In this document: positions 35,522 to 43,818 of the stretch, piece after piece | Layout: each line of letters opens with the position of its first letter | How positions within the stretch are numbered: the first letter of the stretch is position 1 | Assembly (NCBI RefSeq): GCF_006376675.1 | Contig: NZ_VEWK01000006.1 | Span: 124,001-188,000, forward strand | DNA: 64,000 nt | Direction of reading: 5' to 3' | Source of the DNA: Brucella pecoris | GTDB lineage: Bacteria > Pseudomonadota > Alphaproteobacteria > Rhizobiales > Rhizobiaceae | Made by a program: the position numbers and the translations under genes | Notes under the pieces: generated by a model | The model's database searches: none | The model's input: the letters and a program-made list of their open reading frames with translations, nothing else | What the model was told of the DNA's origin: nothing

Positions 35522-35538
35522 CTCGCCGCTTTGCCGGG

Positions 35539-36846
35539 TCAAACGTAACGATTGACGATGTTTTCGAGATATTCCTGACGGCCGGATTTCGGCTGCGGAT
35601 TGATGTCCTTCGCTTCGACTTCAGCGGTAATCTGATCCAGCGAAAGACCGGTCAAAAGCTTCTTGCCGAAATCGCCATTCCAGCCCGCATAACGCTCGTC
35701 AAGCGGCTTGGACAATGCGCCGTCTTCGAGCATTCCGGCGGCTGCTTTCAGCCCACGCGCGCAGCAATCCATGCCGCCGATATGGCCGATCAGCAGATCC
35801 TGCGGATCGAGCGATTGACGGCGCAGCTTGGCGTCGAAGTTCGTGCCGCCGGTCGTGAAGCCGCCTGCAAGCAGAACCTGATAATAGGCGAGCGCCATTT
35901 CCGGCACATTGTTCGGGAACTGGTCCGTATCCCAGCCTGACTGATAGTCATTGCGGTTCATGTCGATGGAACCGAAAATGCCGAGTGCACGGGCAAGCGC
36001 CAGTTCATGTTCAAACGAGTGACCGGCCAGAATGGCGTGACCCTGCTCGATATTGAGCTTTACCTCGTTTTCGAGGCCATAGCGCTTCAAGAAGCCATAG
36101 ACCGTCGCGACGTCGTAATCATATTGGTGCTTGGTTGGCTCCTGCGGCTTCGGTTCGATCAGGATCGTGCCCTTGAAGCCGATCTTGTGCTTGTATTCCA
36201 CCACCAGATTGAGGAATCGCCCCATTTGGTCGAGTTCGCGCCCAAGATCGGTATTGAGCAGCGTTTCATAGCCTTCGCGACCGCCCCAGAGCACGTAATT
36301 CTCACCACCGAGCCGTTTCGTCGCGTCGATGCAGCTTTTCACGGTCGCTGCCGCAAAGGCGAAAACATCTGGATCGGGATTGGTTGCGGCTCCGCCCATA
36401 TAGCGGCGGTTGGAGAACAGGTTTGCTGTGCCCCAGAGAAGCTTTACGCCGGTTTCGGCCTGTTTCTTCTCGAAAATATCGACGATTTCGTTGAGATAGC
36501 GCGTGTTTTCCGCAAAGTTGCGTCCCTCGGGCCGCACATCGGCATCGTGGAAGCAATAATAGGGCGCGCCAAGCAGGGAGAAGAACTCGAAAGCCACATC
36601 GGCCTTGAGCTTTGCCGCATCCAGCTCGTTGGAATACCACGGACGGTCGAAGGTGCGTCCGCCGAACGGGTCGCCACCCTCCCAGGCAAAACTGTGCCAG
36701 TAGGCGACAGCAAAGCGCAAGTGGTCTTCCATGCGCTTGCCCAGTACGATTTCATCCGGTTTATAGTGGCGGAAAGCCAGCGGGTTGTCGCTGTCCGGCC
36801 CCTCATACTTAACCTTTTGAATATCGCCGAAAAATCCGGTGCTCAT
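35539..36846 (-). CDS. xylA: Xylose isomerase
   Basis: 435 aa, the full length of class II xylose isomerases. Catalytic and metal-binding regions are clear: [11 protein letters not shown] (His/Asp), [30 protein letters not shown] and [10 protein letters not shown]. Converts D-xylose to D-xylulose in the cytoplasm. ATG 36846 is preceded by GGAGGACACA; an ATG 27 nt earlier would overlap that site. It is the last gene of the lacI-type regulator-xylB-xylA run. Confidence 0.95.
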   Translation of the reverse strand: MSTGFFGDIQKVKYEGPDSDNPLAFRHYKPDEIVLGKRMEDHLRFAVAYWHSFAWEGGDPFGGRTFDRPWYSNELDAAKLKADVAFEFFSLLGAPYYCFHDADVRPEGRNFAENTRYLNEIVDIFEKKQAETGVKLLWGTANLFSNRRYMGGAATNPDPDVFAFAAATVKSCIDATKRLGGENYVLWGGREGYETLLNTDLGRELDQMGRFLNLVVEYKHKIGFKGTILIEPKPQEPTKHQYDYDVATVYGFLKRYGLENEVKLNIEQGHAILAGHSFEHELALARALGIFGSIDMNRNDYQSGWDTDQFPNNVPEMALAYYQVLLAGGFTTGGTNFDAKLRRQSLDPQDLLIGHIGGMDCCARGLKAAAGMLEDGALSKPLDERYAGWNGDFGKKLLTGLSLDQITAEVEAKDINPQPKSGRQEYLENIVNRYV

Positions 36847-36897
36847 TGTGTCCTCCCGTTCGAATGTCGTCATGTCTGATTGTTTGCGGCAAAATCA

Positions 36898-38352
36898 CTA
36901 ACCGGCGAGGGCGTGAAGTGCCGGATAAAGGGCGTGATAGCGTTGATAGGCTTCTTCATAGGCCGGGAGCAGGGCGGTTTCCGGCTCTATCGTTCGTTCC
37001 GTGCGCGGCGGTGTGCAGACGGCAAATGGATCGGCGCCCGTAGCGGCGATGAGGCCCAGTCGGGCGGCACCAAAAGCGCCACCGAAGTCGCCTTCCTCCG
37101 GCAAAGCAACAGGCACATTCAAAGCGGTTGCGATTGCCTTCAGCCAATAGGTGGAGCGTGAACCGCCGCCGACGGCGGTCAGCGACTTGATATCGGTGCC
37201 AGCCGATTGCAGCGCGGCGAGGTTATCGCGGATCGCGAAGGCGACGCCTTCGAGCACGGCTTGCGTCAATGCCGGCTGATCCGATTCATGCTCAAGACCC
37301 GAAAACACACCACGTATCTTCGCATCATTATACGGGGTGCGTTCGCCCGACAGATAGGGCAGGAACGTCGCGCTGCCCGGTGCATTCAGCGTGTCGCCGA
37401 GTGCCTTATCGAGCTCGTGTGCCGTTTTGCCAACAAGCCGTGCATACCAGTCAAGCGCACTTGCTGCGGACAGGATGACACCCATCTGGTGCCATGTGTC
37501 GGGCAGGGCGTGGCAGAAGGCATGAACAGCACTTTCAGGCTTCGGCTGATAGGAGCCGTTCGCCGCGAAGAGTACGCCCGAGGTGCCAAGCGAAACGAAG
37601 GCGTGGCCCGGTTTGACTGTACCCATGCCGCAGGCCGAAGCCGCATTGTCGCCAGCGCCGCCCGCCACGACCGGCTGACCGGCAATGCCCCATTCGGCGG
37701 CAAGTTCGGTCCGTAGCTGCCCGGTTGCGTCTGTGCCTTCAGCGAGACGCGGCATCTGGCTTTCATCGAGGCCGGTCTTGTCCAGAAGTTCGCGCGACCA
37801 GCGGCGTGCGCCGGTGTCGAGCCAGCTTGTGCCCGCCGAATCCGACATATCGGAGACATATTCGCCAGTCAGCCAGAGGCGCAGGTAGTCCTTCGGCAGC
37901 AGTACCTTGCGCATACGCGCAAAATTATCGGGTTCGTTATTGGCAACCCATACGAGTTTGGGTGCGGTAAAGCCGGGGAAGACGATATTGCCGGTTATGG
38001 CACGAAATGCCGGATCAGCATCGAGCTGGGCGGCCTCGCGATAGCTGCGGGTGTCGTTCCAGAGAATACAAGGGCGAAGCACTCGGTCCTGCTCATCCAG
38101 CAGGGTAGCCCCATGCATCTGGCCGGAGAGGCCGATACCGACAATCGCCGAAAACTCGTTTGGGTGGGCAGAGCGCAGGCCATCAATTGCCGTGCGGCAG
38201 GCCTTGATCCACTGGGCAGGATCCTGTTCGCTCCAGCCCGGATGGGGGCGCGAAACGTCCAGTTCGCCATGGGCTGAGCCGATGACCGTCTGCCTGTCAT
38301 CGATCAACAGCGCCTTGACACCGGATGTTCCTAGATCGAGCCCGAGATACAT
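36898..38352 (-). CDS. xylB: Xylulokinase
   Basis: 484-aa FGGY-family kinase. ATP/sugar domain opens with LGLDLGTSGVKALLID; GLSGQMHGATLLD and TAVGGGSRSTYWLKAIATAL are family signatures, and the catalytic Asp lies in AGGAGDNAASACGMG. Phosphorylates D-xylulose to xylulose 5-phosphate for the pentose phosphate pathway. Lies 51 bp upstream of xylA and 36 bp downstream of the LacI-type gene, all in one direction. Confidence 0.95.
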   Translation of the reverse strand: MYLGLDLGTSGVKALLIDDRQTVIGSAHGELDVSRPHPGWSEQDPAQWIKACRTAIDGLRSAHPNEFSAIVGIGLSGQMHGATLLDEQDRVLRPCILWNDTRSYREAAQLDADPAFRAITGNIVFPGFTAPKLVWVANNEPDNFARMRKVLLPKDYLRLWLTGEYVSDMSDSAGTSWLDTGARRWSRELLDKTGLDESQMPRLAEGTDATGQLRTELAAEWGIAGQPVVAGGAGDNAASACGMGTVKPGHAFVSLGTSGVLFAANGSYQPKPESAVHAFCHALPDTWHQMGVILSAASALDWYARLVGKTAHELDKALGDTLNAPGSATFLPYLSGERTPYNDAKIRGVFSGLEHESDQPALTQAVLEGVAFAIRDNLAALQSAGTDIKSLTAVGGGSRSTYWLKAIATALNVPVALPEEGDFGGAFGAARLGLIAATGADPFAVCTPPRTERTIEPETALLPAYEEAYQRYHALYPALHALAG

Positions 38353-38388
38353 ATTTGCTCCTGTTGGAAAGGCGTTGTCACCCGCGCG

Positions 38389-39420
38389 TCAGTCGAAGTG
38401 CGGCAGGTTGTCTTTGAGAAAAATTTCGATGCGGATGTGTTCCTGTCCCGGAACGATCGCCAGACGATCCGCAGACGCTTTCAGAACCCGGATGGCGCTG
38501 CGGATTTCATGGCCCGCATCCTGCGCCAGCACCGCATGGATGATGCCATCTGTCAGCGCTTTCGAGGTCACGCTGTCGCGTTCATGCGCGATGACGAGCG
38601 GTCGATTGTCGCCGTGCTTTGCGAGCGCCTTCACTAGGCCGCTATTGCCCGCGCCAAGGCTGTAAATTCCGGCGATGTCATTTCGCTCGTCAAGTAGCTT
38701 GCCGACAAGCTTTTCCACACGCGGGCCTTCATCGAAGCCTTCCAGCACGGGCAATATCTCGCGTCCGGGAAAGTCTGCTTTCATGGCCGTTGCAAAGCCG
38801 TCGAAACGCTCCTGATGATCGCGGACTTTCAACGAACCGGCGACGACCGCAAGCGCGCCGTCCGTTCCGTTGGCAAAGAGCCCCAGAAGTCGCGCTGCCG
38901 TGCGCCCGGCTGCACCGTTATCCACGCCGATATAATGCGTCCGTGTGGAATGTCCGAGATCGGATACAAGCGTGACGGCGTGAATGCCGTTCTCGCCCAG
39001 CCGCGCACAGGCTTCACGCACGGGATCGGTATCGACCGCCACGAAGGCTACGCCGTCTGGCTTGCGCATGGCGCACTCATCCAGCGCTGCGACAAGTGCT
39101 GCTTCATCGAAGGCGGGGACAAGAACGACATTGACCAGAATACGCTCGGCCAAGGCCCGTTCAGTCGCGGATTGCAGTTCCGCGCGCAGGCTCAGCATGA
39201 AGGTATTTTCATTGTCCGGCAAAATAAAATCGAACTGATAAAGCCTGCCACGTGCAAGGTTGGCGGCACCCACATCGCGCACATAGCCGAGCGTGTTCAT
39301 CGCGGCCATAACCCGGTCGCGCGTCTTCGCTCTGACACCGGGACGTTCGTTCAGCACACGGTCAACCGTGGCAAGACTGACGCCCGCTGTTCTGGCTATA
39401 TCATGGACTGTGGGTTTCAT
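38389..39420 (-). CDS. LacI family transcriptional regulator of xylose genes
   Basis: 343 aa. N-terminal helix-turn-helix VHDIARTAGVSLATVDRVLN with hinge region, then a ribose-binding-like effector domain. The recognition helix reads ATVDRVLN rather than the usual TVSRVLN, which may go with an unusual operator. First gene before xylB and xylA and divergent from xylF, so it most likely represses both units until xylose or a derivative binds. The palindrome at 39455-39470 lies 35 bp before its start. Confidence 0.88.
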   Translation of the reverse strand: MKPTVHDIARTAGVSLATVDRVLNERPGVRAKTRDRVMAAMNTLGYVRDVGAANLARGRLYQFDFILPDNENTFMLSLRAELQSATERALAERILVNVVLVPAFDEAALVAALDECAMRKPDGVAFVAVDTDPVREACARLGENGIHAVTLVSDLGHSTRTHYIGVDNGAAGRTAARLLGLFANGTDGALAVVAGSLKVRDHQERFDGFATAMKADFPGREILPVLEGFDEGPRVEKLVGKLLDERNDIAGIYSLGAGNSGLVKALAKHGDNRPLVIAHERDSVTSKALTDGIIHAVLAQDAGHEIRSAIRVLKASADRLAIVPGQEHIRIEIFLKDNLPHFD

Positions 39421-39717
39421 TTTCGCTCCTCGACGCGGACCATAGGATCAAAAATGAGGTACGTAAATCAAAAAATGCTTGCTATTCATTTTTCTTCACG
39501 TATCAATGGTTCCCGAGGATGGGGCGGTGTGTCTTTTGCATACTGTCCCGATGGAGTGATCTTGGCGCAAAACGCCTTTGGGAGGATCAGCCATTCAAGG
39601 AATAAATAGCTCCAAAGTGGGCTGTTTTGTCGTGCCGAACTCCGGGGGCGGAATACGTTCGGGGGCGCGGTTTGGTATCAACCGGTAGCGAGCCGGTGTT
39701 GTTTGGAGGAGATTTGC
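39421..39717. promoter_or_regulatory. Divergent control region lacI-xylBA / xylFGH
   Basis: 297 bp between divergent starts. Besides the operator at 39455-39470, a weaker related sequence (TTCACGTATC, 39495-39504) lies 37 bp away centre to centre. GGAGGAGA at 39705-39712 is the xylF ribosome-binding site. No confident -35/-10 pair was identified. Confidence 0.6.
39455..39470. promoter_or_regulatory. Candidate LacI-type operator, copy 2
   Basis: TGAGGTACGTAAATCA, a CG-centred 16-bp palindrome symmetric at 12 of 16 positions. Its reverse complement differs by one base from the site at 29284-29299. Centred CG symmetry is typical of LacI-family operators. Confidence 0.7.
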
Positions 39718-40737
39718 ATGAAACGTCGTAATTTTCTAACCGGCGCGCTGGTTGCCGCGGCTTTGGGCATTGGCGCCATGGCGTCCACGCCGGTCTATGC
39801 TTCGCCGGAAAATCCGGTGATCGGCTTTTCCATCGACGATCTTCGCGTCGAGCGCTGGGCGCGTGACCGCGACTATTTCATTGAAGCGGCAGAGAAACTG
39901 GGCGCCAAGGTCAATGTGCAGTCGGCTGACGGTAACGAGGAAAAGCAGGTCAAGCAGGTTGAAAACCTGATTGCGCAGGGCGTTGACGCCATCGTCATCG
40001 TGCCGATGAACTCCAAGGTTTTCGATGCGGTCGTCGCCGATGCCAAGGCATCCGGCATCAAGGTTCTTTCCTATGATCGGCTGATCCTCAATGCCGATAT
40101 CGATGCGTATATCTCGTTCGACAATGAGCGCGTCGGCTTCATGCAGGCGGAAGCCGTCCTGAAGGCTAAGCCGGAAGGCAATTATTATCTCCTCGGCGGT
40201 TCACCGACGGATAATAACGCCAAGCTTCTCCGCGCCGGTCAGGAAAAGGCTCTGAAGGAAGCTATCGATTCCGGCAAGGTGAAGGTTATTGGCTCGCAGT
40301 GGGTGAAGGAGTGGAGCCCGACGGAAGCGCTTTCCATCATGGAAAATGCCTTGACGGCTGCGCAGAACAAGATCGATGCGGTTGTGGCTTCGAATGACGG
40401 TACCGCCGGTGGCGCCATTCAGGCACTTGCGGCACAGGGGCTGGCCGGAAAGACCGCTGTTTCCGGACAGGATAGCGACCTTGCTGCCGTCAAGCGTCTG
40501 ATCGACGGTACGCAGACCGTAACGGTCTACAAGCCGCTGAAGCTCATCGCGTCGGAAGCCGCAAAGCTCACCGTTCAGATGGTCAAGGGCGAAACGCCTG
40601 AGTTCAATTCCAAGCTGGACAATGGTGGCAAGCAGGTTGACACGCTTCTGCTGACGCCGACTGCCGTGACTAAGGACAATATCGACATCTACGTTCAGGA
40701 TGGCTTCTACACCAAGGAGCAGATCTACGGAAAGTAA
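39718..40737 (+). CDS. xylF: D-xylose ABC transporter, substrate-binding protein
   Basis: 339 aa. The signal peptide ends near VYA-SP. The mature sequence carries the XylF hallmarks GFSIDDLRVERWARDRD, VQSADGNEEKQ, AYISFDNERVGFMQA and GGSPTDNNAKLLRAGQ, matching E. coli XylF phrases. GGAGGAGA sets the ATG at 39718. It is divergent from the LacI-type regulator and followed by two strong hairpins before xylG, which should raise xylF transcript levels relative to the rest. Confidence 0.95.
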   Translation: MKRRNFLTGALVAAALGIGAMASTPVYASPENPVIGFSIDDLRVERWARDRDYFIEAAEKLGAKVNVQSADGNEEKQVKQVENLIAQGVDAIVIVPMNSKVFDAVVADAKASGIKVLSYDRLILNADIDAYISFDNERVGFMQAEAVLKAKPEGNYYLLGGSPTDNNAKLLRAGQEKALKEAIDSGKVKVIGSQWVKEWSPTEALSIMENALTAAQNKIDAVVASNDGTAGGAIQALAAQGLAGKTAVSGQDSDLAAVKRLIDGTQTVTVYKPLKLIASEAAKLTVQMVKGETPEFNSKLDNGGKQVDTLLLTPTAVTKDNIDIYVQDGFYTKEQIYGK

Positions 40738-40752
40738 GCCTTTCCGATGGAT

Positions 40753-40835
40753 ATCGCCGGAGCTGGTTCCGGCGATTTAGCCTCGTGTGAATAGTGGGGC
40801 CGGAAGTCTGGACATCATGATCCAGCTTCTGGCCT
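40753..40835 (+). promoter_or_regulatory. Tandem hairpins between xylF and xylG
   Basis: Hairpin 1: ATCGCCGGA (40753-40761) with TCCGGCGAT (40768-40776), loop 6 nt, no T-run. Hairpin 2: arms around 40798-40812 and 40821-40834, pairing GGCCGGAAG with CTTCTGGCC (one G-U) and CTGGA with TCCAG, one bulged T, 8-nt loop. They fit a role as a 3' stabiliser of xylF mRNA or partial terminator. Confidence 0.7.
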
Positions 40836-40951
40836 CACCGACTTGTCGATGCTGTCTGTGACAGCGTTGTCCGGAACATTTCCGCCAGAAGATGGTGTGT
40901 GGTTTGAAACCGGACGGCTCATTCTGCTGCGTTACTGCAAGGTCATATGCG

Positions 40952-42487
40952 ATGTCCGAATATCTTCTAGAGATGCGCAATATCGGTAAGGACTTCAATG
41001 GCGTGAAAGCGCTTGACGGTATTTACCTGAAGGTGCGCGCGGGCGAGTGTGTTGGTCTGTGCGGCGAGAACGGCGCGGGCAAATCCACCCTGATGAAAGT
41101 GCTTTCTGGCGTCTATCCGCATGGCACCTGGACTGGCGAGATTTTGTGGGAAGGACAAGAGCTAAAGGCGGCGGGTATTCGCGACACGGAAGCAGCGGGT
41201 ATCGTCATCATCCATCAGGAACTCATGATGGTGCCGCATCTGTCGGTTGCGGAAAACATCTTTCTGGGATCGGAGCCGACAAGCGGCGGCTTCATCGATT
41301 ATGACCAGATGAATGCGCGCGCGACGGAACTTCTGGCGCGTCTCAAAATCCACGACATCAATGTCGCGCTTCCGGTCTATCATTATCCGGGCGGCAAGCA
41401 GCAGCTTATCGAGATTGCAAAGGCAATCAACAAGAATGCGAAGCTGCTCATTCTGGATGAGCCGACATCAGCGCTGACGGCGTCCGAAACGCGTGTCCTT
41501 CTCGACCTCATCAAGGATTTCAAGGCGCAAGGCATGGCCTGCGTCTACATCTCCCACAAGCTGGATGAAGTGGCCGAAATCTCCGATACGGTGACGGTCA
41601 TTCGCGACGGGACGCATATCGCGACGAAGCGGATGGCGGAGCTTACCACGCCAGCCATTATCACCATGATGGTGGGGCGCGAGATGAAAAACCTGTTTCC
41701 GCGCGAGCCGCACGATATTGGCGAGATTATTTTCGAGGCGCGCAATATCAATTGCTGGGATGTGACCAACCCTGATCGCAAGGTGGTCGACAATGTCTCG
41801 TTTGCGCTTCGGCGCGGGGAAATCCTCGGCATTGCCGGGCTTGTGGGCGCGGGGCGGACGGAACTGGTGTCCAGCCTGTTCGGTGTCTGGCCCGGAGCAC
41901 ATGAGGGGCAGGTCTTTCTGGAAGGTAAAGAACTGAAAATCCGCACACCGCGCGATGCGGTTCGACAAGGCATCTGCATGGTGCCGGAAGACCGCAAAAA
42001 GGATGGCATCCTGCCCATCATGCCGGTTGGGTACAATATGACGGTCTCGGTGCTGGACCGGTTTTCCTTGCGCGGACTGCTGAACAAGGAAGCGGAGCTG
42101 GCCACGATCCAGCGTGAAATTCTGCGCCTCAAGGTCAAGACGGCAGACCCAATGCTGGAAATCGCTTCCCTGTCGGGCGGTAATCAGCAGAAGGCAGTGC
42201 TTTCGAAGATGATGCTGCCAGACCCCAAGGTGCTCATTCTGGATGAGCCGACACGTGGTGTCGACGTTGGCGCAAAATATGAAATCTACAAATTGATCTT
42301 CGCGCTCGCAAAACAGGGCGTTGCTGTGCTGATGGTCTCTTCCGAAATGCCGGAAGTTCTCGGCATCAGCGACCGTGTGCTCGTGATCGGCGAGGGCAGG
42401 CTGCGCGGCGATTTCCCCAATGAAAATCTTACGCAGGAGAAGGTGCTTGCTGCCGCAATCGGCAAGCCGATAACCAATGCGGCCTGA
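40952..42487 (+). CDS. xylG: D-xylose ABC transporter, ATP-binding protein
   Basis: 511-aa double-NBD ATPase. First half: [23 protein letters not shown] (split here as Walker A plus the XylG-type PHGTW stretch), [13 protein letters not shown], a degenerate signature YPGGKQQ and [10 protein letters not shown]. Second half: [31 protein letters not shown] and [13 protein letters not shown]. Start taken at ATG 40952, where homology begins; the frame is open upstream to 40892. Works with XylF and XylH. Confidence 0.93.
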   Translation: MSEYLLEMRNIGKDFNGVKALDGIYLKVRAGECVGLCGENGAGKSTLMKVLSGVYPHGTWTGEILWEGQELKAAGIRDTEAAGIVIIHQELMMVPHLSVAENIFLGSEPTSGGFIDYDQMNARATELLARLKIHDINVALPVYHYPGGKQQLIEIAKAINKNAKLLILDEPTSALTASETRVLLDLIKDFKAQGMACVYISHKLDEVAEISDTVTVIRDGTHIATKRMAELTTPAIITMMVGREMKNLFPREPHDIGEIIFEARNINCWDVTNPDRKVVDNVSFALRRGEILGIAGLVGAGRTELVSSLFGVWPGAHEGQVFLEGKELKIRTPRDAVRQGICMVPEDRKKDGILPIMPVGYNMTVSVLDRFSLRGLLNKEAELATIQREILRLKVKTADPMLEIASLSGGNQQKAVLSKMMLPDPKVLILDEPTRGVDVGAKYEIYKLIFALAKQGVAVLMVSSEMPEVLGISDRVLVIGEGRLRGDFPNENLTQEKVLAAAIGKPITNAA

Positions 42488-42512
42488 TCCTCGATTAACT
42501 GTTTGTTTTCAC

Positions 42513-42557
42513 GCATTTTCCGAACGCAAAACCGTTTCACGCCTTTGCTGGAAATGC
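42513..42557. repeat. Degenerate RIME-like repeat between xylG and xylH
   Basis: Arms GCATTTTCC (42513-42521) and GGAAATGC (42550-42557) with one bulge, enclosing GAACGCAAAACCGTTTCACGC. The core wording matches the Rhizobiales RIME repeat in reverse orientation. It lies inside the xyl transport operon. Confidence 0.65.
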
Positions 42558-42579
42558 TCTCATTTGGCCGGTGCATGAT

Positions 42580-43749
42580 ATGACATTGACGGGTAAAAGC
42601 CTTCGAAAATTTCTGGCGGATTATAAGATCGTCGCGCTGCTGATTGTGGTTGCGCTCATCTGGGCATTTTTCGCGATCCTCACCTACGATCCCGAGATGG
42701 GGCGCTCGCAGTTCCTGACCGCGCGCAACTTCTCCAATCTCCTGCGCCAGATGGCCATTACGGGAATGCTCGCATCGGCGATGGTGTTCGTCATTGTTGC
42801 CGGTGAAATCGACCTTTCGGTCGGCGCGTTGTTAGGGCTTTTGGGCGGCGTCGCCGCTGTTCTCGACGTGATCTACGGATGGCCCTTATGGGCGACGATC
42901 AGCACGGTTCTGGTTCTGGGGGTGGCGCTTGGTGCCTTTAACGGATGGCTGACCGCCTATCTCGGGATACCGTCCTTCATCGTCACGCTCGGCGGCCAAC
43001 TCGTTTTTCGCGGAATCGTGTTGGGCATTATGGGTGGCGTCACCATCGCGCCGATATCGCCGGGGTTTAAATATATCGGGCAGGGTTATCTGCCGGGCTG
43101 GCTTGGTAATCTCTGTGCCATTGCGTTGTTCGGTGTGCTTATCCTGATGACGCTGCGCACGCGGGCCAGCAAGCGCAAGCACAATCTCCAGACGCTTTCT
43201 TCTGGGATGGAAGTCGCAAGGCTTCTCGGTATCGGTGTCCTGATCCTTGGCTTCATCCTAATCCTCAACAGCTATCAGGGTGTGCCTGTTCCGGTCCTGA
43301 TCCTGCTGGTGATCCTCGGTGTGTTCACCGTGATCGCAAAACAAACCGTATTTGGTCGCCACATCTATGCAGTCGGCTCGAATACCGAAGCAACCCGCTT
43401 TTCCGGCGTGAATGTCAACTTCGTGAAGATGGCGGTCTTCGCGCTTATGGGGCTGATGGCGGCGGTGGCTGGCCTGACGACAACCTCTCGCCTCGCGGCA
43501 GGTACGCCATCGGCAGGCATGGGCGGCGAACTCGACGCCATTGCCTCCTGCTTCATCGGCGGCACTTCCATGCGTGGCGGCGTCGGCTCGGTGCTCGGTG
43601 CACTGGTTGGCGCGCTCATTATGTCGAGCCTCGACAATGGTATGTCCATGCTGGGCGTCGATACGTTCTGGCAGCAGATCATCAAGGGCAGCATTCTTGT
43701 TTTGGCCGTCTATCTCGACATTGTTTCATCCGGTGCGCGGCGGGGATGA
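42580..43749 (+). CDS. xylH: D-xylose ABC transporter, permease
   Basis: 389 aa with about 10-11 hydrophobic segments, longer than ribose-type permeases because of the XylH-specific insertion (TRASKRKHNLQTLSSGMEV). Signatures VAGEIDLSVGALLGL, FIVTLGGQLVFRGI and GGTSMRGGVGSVLGALVGA. The ATG at 42580 is used, though GTG at 42571 is also in frame; neither has a strong ribosome-binding site. Last gene of xylFGH. Confidence 0.92.
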   Translation: MTLTGKSLRKFLADYKIVALLIVVALIWAFFAILTYDPEMGRSQFLTARNFSNLLRQMAITGMLASAMVFVIVAGEIDLSVGALLGLLGGVAAVLDVIYGWPLWATISTVLVLGVALGAFNGWLTAYLGIPSFIVTLGGQLVFRGIVLGIMGGVTIAPISPGFKYIGQGYLPGWLGNLCAIALFGVLILMTLRTRASKRKHNLQTLSSGMEVARLLGIGVLILGFILILNSYQGVPVPVLILLVILGVFTVIAKQTVFGRHIYAVGSNTEATRFSGVNVNFVKMAVFALMGLMAAVAGLTTTSRLAAGTPSAGMGGELDAIASCFIGGTSMRGGVGSVLGALVGALIMSSLDNGMSMLGVDTFWQQIIKGSILVLAVYLDIVSSGARRG

Positions 43750-43750
43750 G

Positions 43751-43764
43751 TGAATGCGCATTCA
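43751..43764. repeat. Perfect 14-bp palindrome after xylH
   Basis: TGAATGCGCATTCA is fully self-complementary. It lies 2 bp after the xylH stop and 55 bp before the start of the next membrane-protein gene, so it could be an operator of that gene or a chance feature. Confidence 0.45.
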
Positions 43765-43818
43765 TTAGACAAATAAAATATATTGAGCCCTACCAATCAA
43801 GATGGCTAAACTGCGGCT

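Noticed and set aside
39495..39504. Second operator half-like sequence TTCACGTATC near xylF.
   Set aside because: It matches the 16-bp site at only about half the positions, so it is mentioned within the control region but not called as a site.
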